From a bacterium (GTDB lineage: Bacteria > Electryoneota > RPQS01), in contig JADJCU010000002.1 in the NCBI GenBank assembly GCA_016703065.1, forward strand, positions 480,557 through 544,556: DNA of 64,000 nucleotides, in the 5' to 3' direction. A program made the translations under genes and the position numbers. The notes under the pieces were generated by a model. The model saw nothing but the letters and a program-made list of their open reading frames with translations, was not told the origin of the DNA and searched no databases. Numbering within the stretch: the stretch's first letter is position 1; each line of letters starts with the position of its first letter. Shown here in pieces: positions 1-9,007 of this stretch.

Positions 1-1
1 G

Positions 2-680
2 GCTTCGAACAGCAAATACGCACTGTTGGGCGGAATGCGCGCCTCGGCACAGATGATCTCGTACGAGGTCGTCCTGGGCCTGTCCTTGATTGGACCGATA
101 TTGGTTTTCGGAACGCTTGAGCCGGGGCTGATGGTCAATGCGCAGAACACGTACCTGTGGGGCTGGATTCCGCAGTGGGGAGTGATCGTCCAGCCGATCG
201 CATTTCTGTTATTTCTTCCGGCCGCAATGGCGGAAACGAAACGCGCGCCATTCGACATGCCGGAAGGCGAGTCGGAAATTATTGGGTTTGCCACCGAATA
301 CTCGGGCATGCGTTGGGGCATGTTCTTCCTCGGCGAGTTTGCAGAGATCGTTGTGTTGGCCGGAATTATGACGACGGTCTTCTTCGGCGGCTATCACGTT
401 CCGTTCCTGTTTGATGCGGTCGAAAAGGCCGGCCAAGCGGGCTTCCACTTCCCGTGGGGATCGTATTTCGCTCTTGGCGAGGTGGACCGTTGTGATCTTG
501 CGAATGCTTGCGTTCGGTGCGAAGCTCGCGATACTGATGTGGCTCCAGATGCAGATTCGCTGGACGTTCCCGCGTTTTCGATACGATCAATTGATGCGCG
601 TGTCATGGAAGGAAATGCTGCCGGTGGCCCTGGTGAATATCGCGATTACGGGCCTTGTCATACTGTGGTTGGGGAAGTAA
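2..680 (+). CDS. nuoH: NADH-quinone oxidoreductase subunit H (5' partial, frameshifted)
   Basis: Membrane subunit of respiratory complex I that forms part of the quinone-binding chamber. The reading frame is already open at base 2 (A-S-N-S-K-Y-A-L-L-G-G), so the start lies left of the window. Visible family features are Q-M-I-S-Y-E-V, the loop M-A-E-T-K-R-A-P-F-D-M-P-E-G-E-S-E, and the final helices. Frame 2 carries the protein to about base 475, then the C-terminal R-W-T-V-V-I-L-R stretch continues in frame 3 to the TAA at 678. Removing one G from the GG at 476-477 restores one continuous protein, so I treat this as an indel. nuoI starts one base after the stop. Confidence 0.88.
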
Positions 681-681
681 A

Positions 682-1281
682 ATGATCACGGTCAAGCAAG
701 TCCGCGAAGTCAAGCTGAGTCTGTGGCAGAACACGTACTATCCCGAGTTGTGGCGCGGGATGGTCGTGACTTCACGGCATTTCTTCGGCAACTTCGGACG
801 CTTTGTGGGACGCGCAGTTGGTTTAAAGGTGAAGAAGCCATTGGTGACGTTTCAATATCCCGAAGAGCGTCGACCGATTGCTCCGCGTTGGCGGGGCCGT
901 CACCGTTTGATGCTCAGGCCTGACGGCGCACCGCGCTGTGTGGCCTGCATGATGTGCGAAACGGCGTGTCCGGACAAGTGTATCTATATTACCGCGGGCG
1001 AGTCGGTGGACAGCCGGATCGAGAAGTATCCAGTCGCGTTTGAAATCGACTTGTTGCGCTGCTGCTTCTGCGGTATGTGCGTTGAAGCATGTCCTGAGGA
1101 CGCAATTCGCATGGATTCCGGTTACATTGATTTGGGCGGTTACAGTCGCGGTGAGTTCTATATGGATCGCGACTTCATGCTCAAGGGTTCGGCGCCGACC
1201 ACACATGCGCAATATCGCGGTGAATTGGATGGCGTGGTCGTCACACGGGTCGATCTGCTCGCGCAGGCAAAACAGCACTAA
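682..1281 (+). CDS. nuoI: NADH-quinone oxidoreductase subunit I
   Basis: Peripheral-arm complex I subunit that relays electrons through two 4Fe-4S clusters (N6a, N6b) toward the quinone. Two full ferredoxin motifs are visible: C-V-A-C-M-M-C-E-T-A-C-P near residue 86 and C-C-F-C-G-M-C-V-E-A-C-P near residue 127, about 40 residues apart as expected. The ATG at 682 lies one base after the nuoH stop, so the two are co-transcribed. Length (199 aa) is slightly above the usual 160-180 because of the N-terminal part. nuoJ to nuoN do not follow; an unrelated gene begins 92 bases downstream, so the complex I cluster ends here or is split. Confidence 0.93.
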   Translation: MITVKQVREVKLSLWQNTYYPELWRGMVVTSRHFFGNFGRFVGRAVGLKVKKPLVTFQYPEERRPIAPRWRGRHRLMLRPDGAPRCVACMMCETACPDKCIYITAGESVDSRIEKYPVAFEIDLLRCCFCGMCVEACPEDAIRMDSGYIDLGGYSRGEFYMDRDFMLKGSAPTTHAQYRGELDGVVVTRVDLLAQAKQH

Positions 1282-1319
1282 TCGTTGTCCCCGGGGGACA
1301 GACAAGGGAACTTTCGCGG

Positions 1320-1345
1320 GCCGTACGGAAGCAGTTCCGTGCGGC
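1320..1345 (+). terminator. stem-loop after nuoI
   Basis: An 11-bp stem (GCCGTACGGAA / TTCCGTGCGGC, one G-T pair) with a GCAG loop sits in the nuoI-NMO gap. A shorter palindrome TGTCCCCGGGGGACA lies just upstream at about 1286-1300. Neither is followed by a T-run, so this is a possible processing or 3'-end structure rather than a clear intrinsic terminator. Confidence 0.35.
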
Positions 1346-1373
1346 TTATGCACATTGTAAGGGTTGGACACGC

Positions 1374-2351
1374 ATGAGCGATCGGCAGATTCTCTGGCCA
1401 TCGAATCGACTTCAGAAGCTCTTTGGAATTCGCTACCCGATCGTGCAAGCAGGCATGGTCTGGGTGTCGGGCTGGAAGCTGTGCGCGGCGGTTGGACGGT
1501 GCGGCGGATTGGGCATGATTGGCGCGGGTTCCATGAAGCCGGAACAGTTGCGCGAGCATATCCGCGATGCACGAACCGCGCTGCCGGACGGAACTCCCTT
1601 TGCGGTGAATGTGCCGTTGCTGCGCGGCGACGTGCAGGAGCTTATTCAGGTTTGCCTTGAAATGAACGTAAGAATCGTATTCACCTCGGCGGGGAATCCG
1701 GCGACGTTTACCGAGACGCTGAAGAAAGCGGGTACAACAGTTGTGCACGTCGTCCCGACGGCGAAGCTCGCGAAGAAGTGCGAAGAGCGCGGCGTTGATG
1801 CGGTTGTGTGCGAAGGCACAGAAGCGGGTGGTCACAACGGGATAGATGAAATTCCAACCTTCGTGTTAGTGCCGCAGGTCCGTGACGCCGTCAGAATTCC
1901 AGTCATCGCTGCGGGCGGTATCGCCGACGGACGCGGGATAATGGCGGCGTTGTCACTTGGCGCCGATGGCGTACAGATCGGTACGCGCTTCGCGGCCACG
2001 CAGGAGTCTTCGGCACATGCGCGGTATAAGCAGGCAGTGGTCGACGCAGGCGAAACAGACACCGTACTGAGCCTGAAGAAGATCGGGCCGACGCGCATGA
2101 TAAAGTCTCCGTTCTCGCTGAAGTGCGTGGAATACGAACAGCGTTGCGCGACCCCGGACGAGTTGCAGCTCCTGCTGGACAGAAAACGGGAGCGGCGCGG
2201 CATTTTTGAAGGTGATTGGGAAGAAGGACAGCTTGAAGCCGGAATGTGTTCGGGACTTATCGGAGACGTACCGACTGTGGAGCAATTGATGGAACGGTTG
2301 TTGGCTGAATATCGTGATGCGGTTGACCGTGTCGCGGGAAACCTTGAGTAG
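1374..2351 (+). CDS. nitronate monooxygenase / FabK-like FMN TIM-barrel protein
   Basis: FMN-dependent TIM-barrel enzyme of the 2-nitropropane dioxygenase family, 325 aa. Members oxidise alkyl nitronates or, as FabK, reduce enoyl-ACP. Seen: I-V-Q-A-G-M-V near the N terminus (flavin loop), C-E-G-T-E-A-G-G-H (the usual catalytic His region of the family), I-P-V-I-A-A-G-G-I-A-D-G and A-D-G-V-Q-I-G-T-R-F phosphate-binding strands. The ATG at 1374 has an AAGGG 10 bases upstream. The next gene, panD, starts 9 bases after its stop. The substrate cannot be assigned from sequence; FabK and nitronate monooxygenase are both possible. Confidence 0.85.
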   Translation: MSDRQILWPSNRLQKLFGIRYPIVQAGMVWVSGWKLCAAVGRCGGLGMIGAGSMKPEQLREHIRDARTALPDGTPFAVNVPLLRGDVQELIQVCLEMNVRIVFTSAGNPATFTETLKKAGTTVVHVVPTAKLAKKCEERGVDAVVCEGTEAGGHNGIDEIPTFVLVPQVRDAVRIPVIAAGGIADGRGIMAALSLGADGVQIGTRFAATQESSAHARYKQAVVDAGETDTVLSLKKIGPTRMIKSPFSLKCVEYEQRCATPDELQLLLDRKRERRGIFEGDWEEGQLEAGMCSGLIGDVPTVEQLMERLLAEYRDAVDRVAGNLE

Positions 2352-2360
2352 AGGACCAAG

Positions 2361-2735
2361 TTGCGCGAGATACTGGGCGGCAAGATACACGCCGCCACAC
2401 TCACCGAAACGAAACTCGACTACGAAGGCAGTTGCGCCATCGATCGCGATTTGCTGGATGCGGCGAACATTGCTGTGTACGAGCGTGTGCATGTTTATAA
2501 CATCACGAGTGGTGCGCGGCTCGATACGTACGCGATTCCGGCGAAGCGCGGCTCGGGCAAAGTCGGTTTGAACGGCGCTGCCGCTCGATTGGGGCAGGTA
2601 GGGGACAAAGTAATTATTGCGACATTTGTGCAGTTATCTGACGAAGAGCTTGCGAAACACCGCTGCCGCGTGGTCTTGGTGGACAAGAACAAGTTGACCA
2701 AGCTCATCGAACATAAGAGCGAGCGACCGAAATGA
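2361..2735 (+). CDS. panD: aspartate 1-decarboxylase
   Basis: Makes beta-alanine from L-aspartate for pantothenate and CoA synthesis. It is a pyruvoyl enzyme that cleaves itself at a Gly-Ser bond to make the prosthetic group. The processing site is clear at Y-E-G-S-C-A-I-D (about residues 22-29), preceded by G-G-K-I-H-A-A-T-L-T-E and followed by the N-G-A-A-A-R-L stretch. Length (124 aa) is normal. The start is a TTG at 2361, which gives the family's usual N terminus; no ATG fits. The gene ends by overlapping the first codon of pepA. Confidence 0.93.
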   Translation: MREILGGKIHAATLTETKLDYEGSCAIDRDLLDAANIAVYERVHVYNITSGARLDTYAIPAKRGSGKVGLNGAAARLGQVGDKVIIATFVQLSDEELAKHRCRVVLVDKNKLTKLIEHKSERPK

Positions 2736-4212
2736 AGATCTCCGCAGTTTCCGGCGCGCTGAAGGGCCGTACGGATGCCATCGCAATTGGACTGTTTGAC
2801 GACGAACTGAAGTCGCCCAAACTTACGGGTCTTGATCGTAGGACGATCTCTGCATTTCAGAAGTTAATCGCGGCGTCGAGGTTTTCGGGCAAACACACCG
2901 AGACCGTCGTCCATTTCAGCCAGGCCGCGCAGGCGCCGCAGCTTATTCTGCAAGGGTTGGGATCGCGAAAAGAGTTTTCGTGGCGTCGGCTTCGCCTGGC
3001 GGCGGGTTCGATGATACGATCCGCAAAGGCGAATTCCGCGAAGCACCTCTCGCTTTTCAGCGCTGAATCGTTCGCGGACGATTTGGATGCGGGACTCACC
3101 GCACAGGCTCTAACCGACGGATTGGTCCTCGGTCACTGGAGCTTTGAACATTACAAAGCCAAGCCGGACACGTCAGCGGTCCTGCAAGTCAATCTCTATT
3201 TTGCCTCGGCACAAAGGCAGAAGCTCGCTTCTTCCGCGATTCCCGCCGCGCAAGTTAAGGCCGAAGCGCACAATCTTGCGCGCGACTACGGCACGCATCC
3301 GGCGAATGTGGTGAACACGGACTATCTTAAGGCCGAGGCCAAGAAGCTCGCCAAGGTAGGTATTCAGGTAACGGTTTTGGAACGCGCACAGCTTGAGAAG
3401 CTGGGCATGAATCTTTGCTTGCCGTGGGCAAAGCCAGCGAGATGCCGCCGCGCGTGATTATTATGGACTATAACCCGCGTGGCGCGAAGAAGACGATCGC
3501 GTTTGTGGGCAAGGGATTGGTGTTTGACAGCGGCGGTTTGAATATCAAAGTCGCGATGATGGACGAGATGAAGAGCGACATGTGCGGCGCGGCGGCGGTA
3601 TTGGCTGCTATGCATGCGATTGCAAAACTCAGGCCCACGCAGCGTATCTTAGGGGTGATTGGAACGTGTGAGAACGCGATCAGCGATGAGGCCTTTCGTC
3701 CATCGGACATTTACCGAGCCTACAATGGCAAGACTGTTGAAATCGGCAACACGGATGCGGAAGGCCGGTTGGTGTTGGCCGACGCGATGGCATACATTGT
3801 GGACAAGTACAAGCCCAATTTGCTTGTCGACATTGCTACGCTGACCGGTGCGGCCAAAATCGCGCTCGGCAATCACGCTGACGCAGTGTTCGCGAATTCG
3901 GATCGCGTGTCGCAGCAAGTGCTCGCCGCGGCTGAGCGGGCGTTCGAGCGGATGTGGCCCATGCCTATGTACGAAGAGTACGGTGAAGAAATGAAGAGCG
4001 TCGTCGCTGATCTGAATAACGCGGCCGGGGATCGTTGGGGCGGCGCCTGTCGGGCCGCAGCGTTCCTGAAGGAGTTCGTCGGCAACACACCGTGGGCGCA
4101 CATCGACATCGCGCCAACATCTTTCCCTGCCGTGCCGAATTCGCTAAATCCGCGCAAGACAGCCAACGGTTCGGCGACCAAGACGCTGATTGAATTGGCG
4201 ATCAACCCGTGA
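2732..4212 (+). CDS. pepA: leucyl aminopeptidase (M17), frameshifted
   Basis: Cytosolic dizinc aminopeptidase removing N-terminal residues from peptides. The N-terminal macro-like domain and the start of the catalytic domain run from the ATG at 2732. The catalytic half (G-K-G-L-V-F-D-S-G-G, K-S-D-M-C-G-A-A, N-T-D-A-E-G-R-L-V-L-A-D) is in another frame and reads to 4212. The break is at about 3405-3415, where K-L-G-M should pass directly into L-L-A-V-G-K-A-S; one missing base explains it. All metal ligands are present across the two halves, so I regard this as one functional gene with a sequence indel. It overlaps panD by 4 bases. Confidence 0.88.
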
Positions 4213-4225
4213 CAGGAGTGTTAGA

Positions 4226-4957
4226 GTGACGGACCATGAAGTTCTTTCTGAGATTCTCTTCGATGACGACGTGTTTTATCGCATCAAGAGCATTCTGAAA
4301 GAGGCGACTCAGGCGCAAGACGTCTATATTGTGACTCCGTATGTGAAGTTGGATACACGGACCAAGGATGCGTTTGAAGAGGCAAGTGAGAAAAATGTTC
4401 GCGTGACTATGTTGATTCGCGCCGATGCCGACCATCCTATAGACGACATCAATTGGCTTCTCAGAAAGAGAGTCATTTTGCGGAAGGTCGATAAACTCCA
4501 CGCCAAGATTTATCTAGGGACGACAGGTGGGTTAGTTGCCAGCATGAATCTTCATAGTTTTTCTGGTCAAGAAAGCAAAGAGGCCGGTGTCTATTTTAGG
4601 GATGAAGCGTCCTTGAAAAAACTTCAGGATCGTGTCAACAAATGGGTAAGCAATTCACAGGAAGTTGATCCTGTAGGTGCAACTGTCAAACAGCAGCTGC
4701 AGGAAAAGCCTAAGCCACAGCAGGGTGTGGCGACTACAAAAGCTACAATGGCCTTGACAAAAGGACATTGCATTCGGTGCGGTGTGGCAAAGACATTCAA
4801 TCCAGCCTACCCCTTATGCGATGAATGTTACCGGGAATGGGCAATTTACAAGAATGATGCCTACAAAGAGAACTTCTGCCACAAATGTGGCAAGAGCCAT
4901 GATACGACAGTGAAGTACCCACTTTGCAAGCCGTGTTGGTCGCTTGCACATAAGTAG
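4226..4957 (+). CDS. single-HKD phospholipase D-like protein with two C-terminal zinc ribbons
   Basis: 243-aa protein with no recognised name. Residues of about 1-150 form one PLD-type half: secondary-structure pattern plus H-A-K-I-Y-L-G followed by S-M-N-L-H-S-F-S and a downstream Glu, a degenerate HKD motif with Asn and Glu in place of the Asp. A Gln/Pro/Lys linker follows, then two treble-clef-like zinc ribbons, C-I-R-C-G..C-D-E-C and C-H-K-C-G..C-K-P-C. The start is the GTG at 4226, preceded by AGGAG at 4214-4218. Base composition is visibly more A/T-rich than its neighbours, suggesting a later arrival. Possible roles are nucleic-acid binding, nuclease or a defence accessory; not resolved. 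Confidence 0.75.
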   Translation: MTDHEVLSEILFDDDVFYRIKSILKEATQAQDVYIVTPYVKLDTRTKDAFEEASEKNVRVTMLIRADADHPIDDINWLLRKRVILRKVDKLHAKIYLGTTGGLVASMNLHSFSGQESKEAGVYFRDEASLKKLQDRVNKWVSNSQEVDPVGATVKQQLQEKPKPQQGVATTKATMALTKGHCIRCGVAKTFNPAYPLCDECYREWAIYKNDAYKENFCHKCGKSHDTTVKYPLCKPCWSLAHK

Positions 4958-4962
4958 AATCC

Positions 4963-6636
4963 ATGCAGCGCGAAACACTTCCAGTTGATGTTCTGATTGT
5001 CGGCGCGGGCCCTGCGGGGCTGGCTTGCGCATATCATCTAAATCAGATGATTAAGCGGGCGAACGCGCAGGGCAACGGTCCGGGCGAAGTCGAGATCATG
5101 GTGATAGAGAAGGCCCGCGAACTTGGCGCGCACAATCTGAGCGGCGCAGTGATGGATCCGCGCTCGCTGGATGAGCTGATTCCTGACTGGAAAGCGAAAG
5201 GCTGCCCCGTTGAACGCACGGTAGAAGATGAAGGCATCTACTACCTGACGGAATCCGGCAAGTTCAGAGCTCCGTGGACGCCGCCGCCTATGCGCAATCA
5301 CGGATTTCCGATTGTCTCAATTAATCGACTGGTCAAGTGGTTGGGTGAACAATGCGAAGCTGAAGAGATTCTCATCGCAACCGAAACGCCCGGTCAGTGC
5401 CTGACTTTTGACGGAATGCGCGTGACCGGTGTTCAGACGGGCGACAAAGGCATCAATAAGACCGGCGACAAGAAGAATTCGTTTGAACCCGGATCGTTGA
5501 TCGAGGCGCGCGTTACTGTGTTGACCGAAGGCACACGCGGATCACTGACGAAAGAGGCGTGCAACCATCTTCACTTGCACGGCGAGATGCCGCAGACCTA
5601 TGTGCTCGGTGTCAAGGAAGTTTGGGAGCTTCCCAAGTCCCTTTCAACTCGCGGCAAGGTCTATCACACGCTCGGGTATCCGCTTGGCGACCTGTTCGGC
5701 GGAAGTTGGATCTACTCGATGCGCGACAACCTGATTTCGATTGGATTGGTTAGCGATCTTGGCTACACGAATCCTTACACCGACCCGCATTACAATTTCC
5801 AGAAGTTCAAGCAGCATCCGTGGATCAAGGAGCTGCTGCGCGGCGGCAAGCTGATGGGCTACGGCGCAAAGACCATTCCCGAAGGCGGTTGGTTTTCGAT
5901 GCCGAGACTTTTTGCCGATGGCCTGCTGCTCGCGGGCGACAGTGCGGCCTTCTTGAACTCCCAGCGACTCAAAGGCATTCATTTGGCGATGAAATCGGGT
6001 ATGCTGGCGGCGGAGACGATCTTCCACTCGCTGAAGAAAGATGACACCAGCGCCGCGACGCTTAAGCTCTACAAAGAGGCCGTCGAAGCAAGTTGGATTA
6101 AGACGGAACTCTGGGAAGTTCGCAATTTTCATCAGGCGTTTGAAGGCGGACTCATTCCGGGAATGTTCCATGTTGGCGCTCAGTTTTTCAGCGGCGGCCG
6201 CGGCTTTAAGGCGAAAATGCTTTCGCCCGAAACCCATACACACATGCGTAAGGTCAGAGAGCTTGGCCTGAAGCATCGCGATGAAGTGCTTGAGTCGCGC
6301 GCGAAAGAGTTTGACCGTGAGACGACGTTCGACAAACTTTCTGATGTCTACAAGAGCAAGACGCTGCACGAAGAGGATCAGCCGGTTCATTTGCACGTGG
6401 CGGACACGGAAGTGTGCCGCACGAAGTGCCGCGAGGAGTACGGCAATCCGTGCCAGTTTTTCTGTCCGGCGTCCGTGTATGAGATGGTTGCGGACGAGGA
6501 GCGAGGCGGCGTCAAATTGCAAATCAACGCATCAAATTGCGTGCACTGCAAGACGTGCGACATCATGGATCCGTACAAGATTATCACGTGGGTGCCGCCC
6601 GAAGGAGGCGGAGGGCCGGAATACACGGATCTGTAG
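4963..6636 (+). CDS. electron transfer flavoprotein-ubiquinone oxidoreductase
   Basis: Membrane-associated enzyme that passes electrons from reduced ETF (from acyl-CoA dehydrogenases) into the quinone pool. 557 aa, full length for ETF-QO. Seen: N-terminal FAD fold V-L-I-V-G-A-G-P-A-G-L-A; N-L-S-G-A-V-M-D-P region; L-L-A-G-D-S-A-A-F second FAD contact; and a C-terminal ferredoxin-like segment with C-R-T-K-C..C-Q-F-F-C-P and C-V-H-C-K-T-C-D-I for the 4Fe-4S cluster. The glutaryl-CoA dehydrogenase-type gene at 10.9-12.0 kb is a plausible upstream electron donor. No etfAB is seen here. Confidence 0.95.
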   Translation: MQRETLPVDVLIVGAGPAGLACAYHLNQMIKRANAQGNGPGEVEIMVIEKARELGAHNLSGAVMDPRSLDELIPDWKAKGCPVERTVEDEGIYYLTESGKFRAPWTPPPMRNHGFPIVSINRLVKWLGEQCEAEEILIATETPGQCLTFDGMRVTGVQTGDKGINKTGDKKNSFEPGSLIEARVTVLTEGTRGSLTKEACNHLHLHGEMPQTYVLGVKEVWELPKSLSTRGKVYHTLGYPLGDLFGGSWIYSMRDNLISIGLVSDLGYTNPYTDPHYNFQKFKQHPWIKELLRGGKLMGYGAKTIPEGGWFSMPRLFADGLLLAGDSAAFLNSQRLKGIHLAMKSGMLAAETIFHSLKKDDTSAATLKLYKEAVEASWIKTELWEVRNFHQAFEGGLIPGMFHVGAQFFSGGRGFKAKMLSPETHTHMRKVRELGLKHRDEVLESRAKEFDRETTFDKLSDVYKSKTLHEEDQPVHLHVADTEVCRTKCREEYGNPCQFFCPASVYEMVADEERGGVKLQINASNCVHCKTCDIMDPYKIITWVPPEGGGGPEYTDL

Positions 6637-6641
6637 GGGCC

Positions 6642-7382
6642 GTGTACGACATTCATAATCACGTACTGCCGCAAGTGGACGACGGCGCGAAAGGGCTGCG
6701 CGAATCGCTCCGCATGTTGGAGAGTGCGATCTTGCAGGGGATTACTCACGTTCTATGCACGCCCCATGCGAACGACCGTTCTGGGCAACAGGCGGGCGAA
6801 CTCTTTGAATACAGGTTTCAAGAGCTGCTTGACGAGGTGAAACGCCTTGACCTGCCGGTAGAGCTTGGACTTGGTTCAGAGATCATGTTCGGCATGAATA
6901 TAGCCGATCTGCTCAAGTACCGCTACGCATCTCTGAACGGCACAGAGAAGTACTTCTTGGTAGAGTTTCCGCGTCAGACGCCGTTTGAGATCATACTGAA
7001 TGTCGTGAAGGCGGCGAAGAAATGGAATCGCGTCCCAGTTGTCGCGCATCATGAGCGCTATCCGCTGGCCTTCCGCAACGCAGACCAGCTAATTAAGCTG
7101 CGCGCAGCGGGCGCCATTCTGACGATGGATGCAGGGTCCTTGACGGGCCAATTCGGCAAAGCGATGCAGAAGCACGCCCGTGATTTGCTGGCGACCGGGC
7201 ACATTGAAATTCTCACCAGCGATGCGCACGACGCGGAGAAGCAGAGCTTCTGCCTCGCAGCGAGCAGGGATGAAGCTGCGGTGATTGTTGGATCAGCAGC
7301 GGCGTGGCAAATGGTGCTGGACGCTCCGCGCCGGATATGGTTCGGAGACGACTGGCCGAAATACGAGAGCAACGCAGCATGA
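6642..7382 (+). CDS. CpsB/YwqE-like PHP-fold tyrosine-protein phosphatase
   Basis: Metal-dependent phosphatase of the CpsB/CapC/YwqE family, which dephosphorylates bacterial tyrosine kinases controlling capsule or exopolysaccharide synthesis. Seen: the N-terminal D-I-H-N-H-V-L-P-x-V-D-D-G metal site, C-T-P-H-A, E-I-M-F-G, V-V-A-H-H-E-R-Y and the late S-D-A-H-D. Start chosen at GTG 6642, which puts the metal site at the very N terminus as in the family; further upstream the frame runs through the ETF-QO gene. 246 aa. Its stop overlaps the start of the next gene (ATGA). No tyrosine kinase or polysaccharide operon is adjacent, so the partner is unknown. Confidence 0.82.
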   Translation: MYDIHNHVLPQVDDGAKGLRESLRMLESAILQGITHVLCTPHANDRSGQQAGELFEYRFQELLDEVKRLDLPVELGLGSEIMFGMNIADLLKYRYASLNGTEKYFLVEFPRQTPFEIILNVVKAAKKWNRVPVVAHHERYPLAFRNADQLIKLRAAGAILTMDAGSLTGQFGKAMQKHARDLLATGHIEILTSDAHDAEKQSFCLAASRDEAAVIVGSAAAWQMVLDAPRRIWFGDDWPKYESNAA

Positions 7383-8251
7383 GGCTGGCAGGATACGAGA
7401 TAACGACTCTGCGGGTCGGAGACTTCAAATTGGACGGCGGTGCGATGTTTGGCGTCGTGCCGAAACCGCTGTGGTCAAAGCAATGCCCGGCGGACGACCG
7501 TAACCGGATTGACATGACTGCACGCGTGCTGTTGATTCGCTATGGCAAGCACGTGATTCTTGTCGACGCCGGTATCGGGCACAAGGACGACGCAAAGTTT
7601 CACGACATCTTTGAAATCACCTTTCCGCTCGGGAGCTTGATTGACGAACTGGCGCGGCATGGTGTGACGCCGGAGCAGGTTACGGATGTGATTTATACAC
7701 ACCTACACTTTGATCATGCAGGCGGAACGACCGGACTGGTGGATGGAGTTGCGATACCGCTGTTTCCGAAGGCCAAGCACTACGTACAAAGCGTGCAGTA
7801 TCATCATGGCACGACGCGCAATCCTCGTGATCGCGCAAGCTACATCGACGGCAATTATGAGCCGGTGCGCGCGGCGGGCCTACTCGAATTCCTTGACAAT
7901 GACACTGAGCTATTCCCCGGTCTCTTTCTTGATACTACGTCCGGTCATACGCCGGCTTTGCAGATGGTGCGAATCACGGATCACCGGCGGACGGTCTTCT
8001 TTCCGGCCGATCTGATTCCGCTGGCGGCGCATGTGCCTTCTGCGTACATCATGGGCTATGACCTGTTTCCGCTGACAACGCTGAACGATAAGGAGCGCTG
8101 GCTCAACCGCGCAGCCCGCGAGGAGTGGATCATCGTTCTTGAGCACGATCCGTCTCATGAAGCGATTACAGTGAAGCGCGACGAGAAGGGACGCATCGTT
8201 GTCGATAGGATCGGGACGCTCGAGCAGCTGTATCAAGGGGACTCCGCGTGA
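7379..8251 (+). CDS. MBL-fold metallo-hydrolase
   Basis: Zinc-dependent hydrolase of the metallo-beta-lactamase fold, 290 aa. Seen: I-L-V-D-A-G-I, the H-L-H-F-D-H-A-G-G metal motif, T-S-G-H-T-P and a late F-P-A-D-L-I. The start is the ATG at 7379 overlapping the upstream stop; the protein opens with a two-strand sandwich typical of quorum-quenching lactonase-like and methyl-parathion-hydrolase-like members (F-G-V-V-P-K-P-L-W). The substrate is not predictable. Its stop overlaps the GTG start of the aquaporin gene. Confidence 0.82.
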   Translation: MRLAGYEITTLRVGDFKLDGGAMFGVVPKPLWSKQCPADDRNRIDMTARVLLIRYGKHVILVDAGIGHKDDAKFHDIFEITFPLGSLIDELARHGVTPEQVTDVIYTHLHFDHAGGTTGLVDGVAIPLFPKAKHYVQSVQYHHGTTRNPRDRASYIDGNYEPVRAAGLLEFLDNDTELFPGLFLDTTSGHTPALQMVRITDHRRTVFFPADLIPLAAHVPSAYIMGYDLFPLTTLNDKERWLNRAAREEWIIVLEHDPSHEAITVKRDEKGRIVVDRIGTLEQLYQGDSA

Positions 8252-8949
8252 ATTTCAAGGCGCTCCTCGCTGAATTCATAGGCACATTTGCGGTCGTGTT
8301 CATTGGCATCGGGGCGATTGTTTCCGATCACGTAACGAACGGAGCGGTTGGCCTCACGGGTATTGCCCTGGCGTACGGACTCGCGGTCGCCGTGATGGTA
8401 AGCGCGACATCAGCAGTGAGCGGCGGACATCTGAATCCGGCCGTGAGCTTCGGCATGATGATCGCAGGACACTTGCCTATCATGGCGTTCACAGGTTATG
8501 TGATTGCGCAGTGTCTCGGAGCATTGGCCGCGTCCTCGTTGCTGATGTCCGCGATGTCGCCGCTAAATCTTGAGGCAGTGAATTACGGCATTCCCGTTGT
8601 CGGCGAGAGCGCGACGACCGGCATGGCTTGTACAACTGAAATCGTGTTGACGTTTTTTCTTGTGTTTGTGATGTTCGGAACGGCCGTGGACAGGCGCGCT
8701 CCGAATCGAAACGGGCTCTATATAGGTCTAACGGTCGTGATGTCGGTGCTGATGGGAGGTCCGATTAGCGGCGCCGCGTTGAATCCTGCCCGATGGCTTG
8801 GTCCCGCTGTGATCAGCGGCGATTATGCGGCCGCTTGGGTGTACTGGGTGGGTCCGCTCTCAGGTGCCGCACTTGGGAGTATTGCGTACACCATGTTCCT
8901 GCAGGAAAAAGCGACAGCCGCAACAAACGTCGCGGCTGCAAAAGAGTGA
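8248..8949 (+). CDS. aquaporin / MIP-family channel
   Basis: Six-helix water or small-neutral-solute channel of the major intrinsic protein family, 233 aa. Both pore NPA motifs are present: G-H-L-N-P-A-V-S in the first half and A-A-L-N-P-A-R-W in the second. The N terminus A-E-F-I-G-T-F is also characteristic. The motif spacing is of aquaporin rather than long glycerol-facilitator type. The GTG start at 8248 overlaps the upstream TGA. Confidence 0.92.
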   Translation: MNFKALLAEFIGTFAVVFIGIGAIVSDHVTNGAVGLTGIALAYGLAVAVMVSATSAVSGGHLNPAVSFGMMIAGHLPIMAFTGYVIAQCLGALAASSLLMSAMSPLNLEAVNYGIPVVGESATTGMACTTEIVLTFFLVFVMFGTAVDRRAPNRNGLYIGLTVVMSVLMGGPISGAALNPARWLGPAVISGDYAAAWVYWVGPLSGAALGSIAYTMFLQEKATAATNVAAAKE

Positions 8950-9007
8950 GTGGTATTCGCGGTCTAGTAAACGGCGGGCCAAATTCAGTTCATGAAGGCG
9001 AAAGAGT

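Noticed and set aside
823..1572. 249-codon minus-strand frame across nuoI and the following gap
   Set aside because: Antisense to nuoI and the start of the monooxygenase; composition atypical for a protein.
5644..6522. 292-codon minus-strand frame
   Set aside because: Antisense to ETF-QO, with no recognisable motif.
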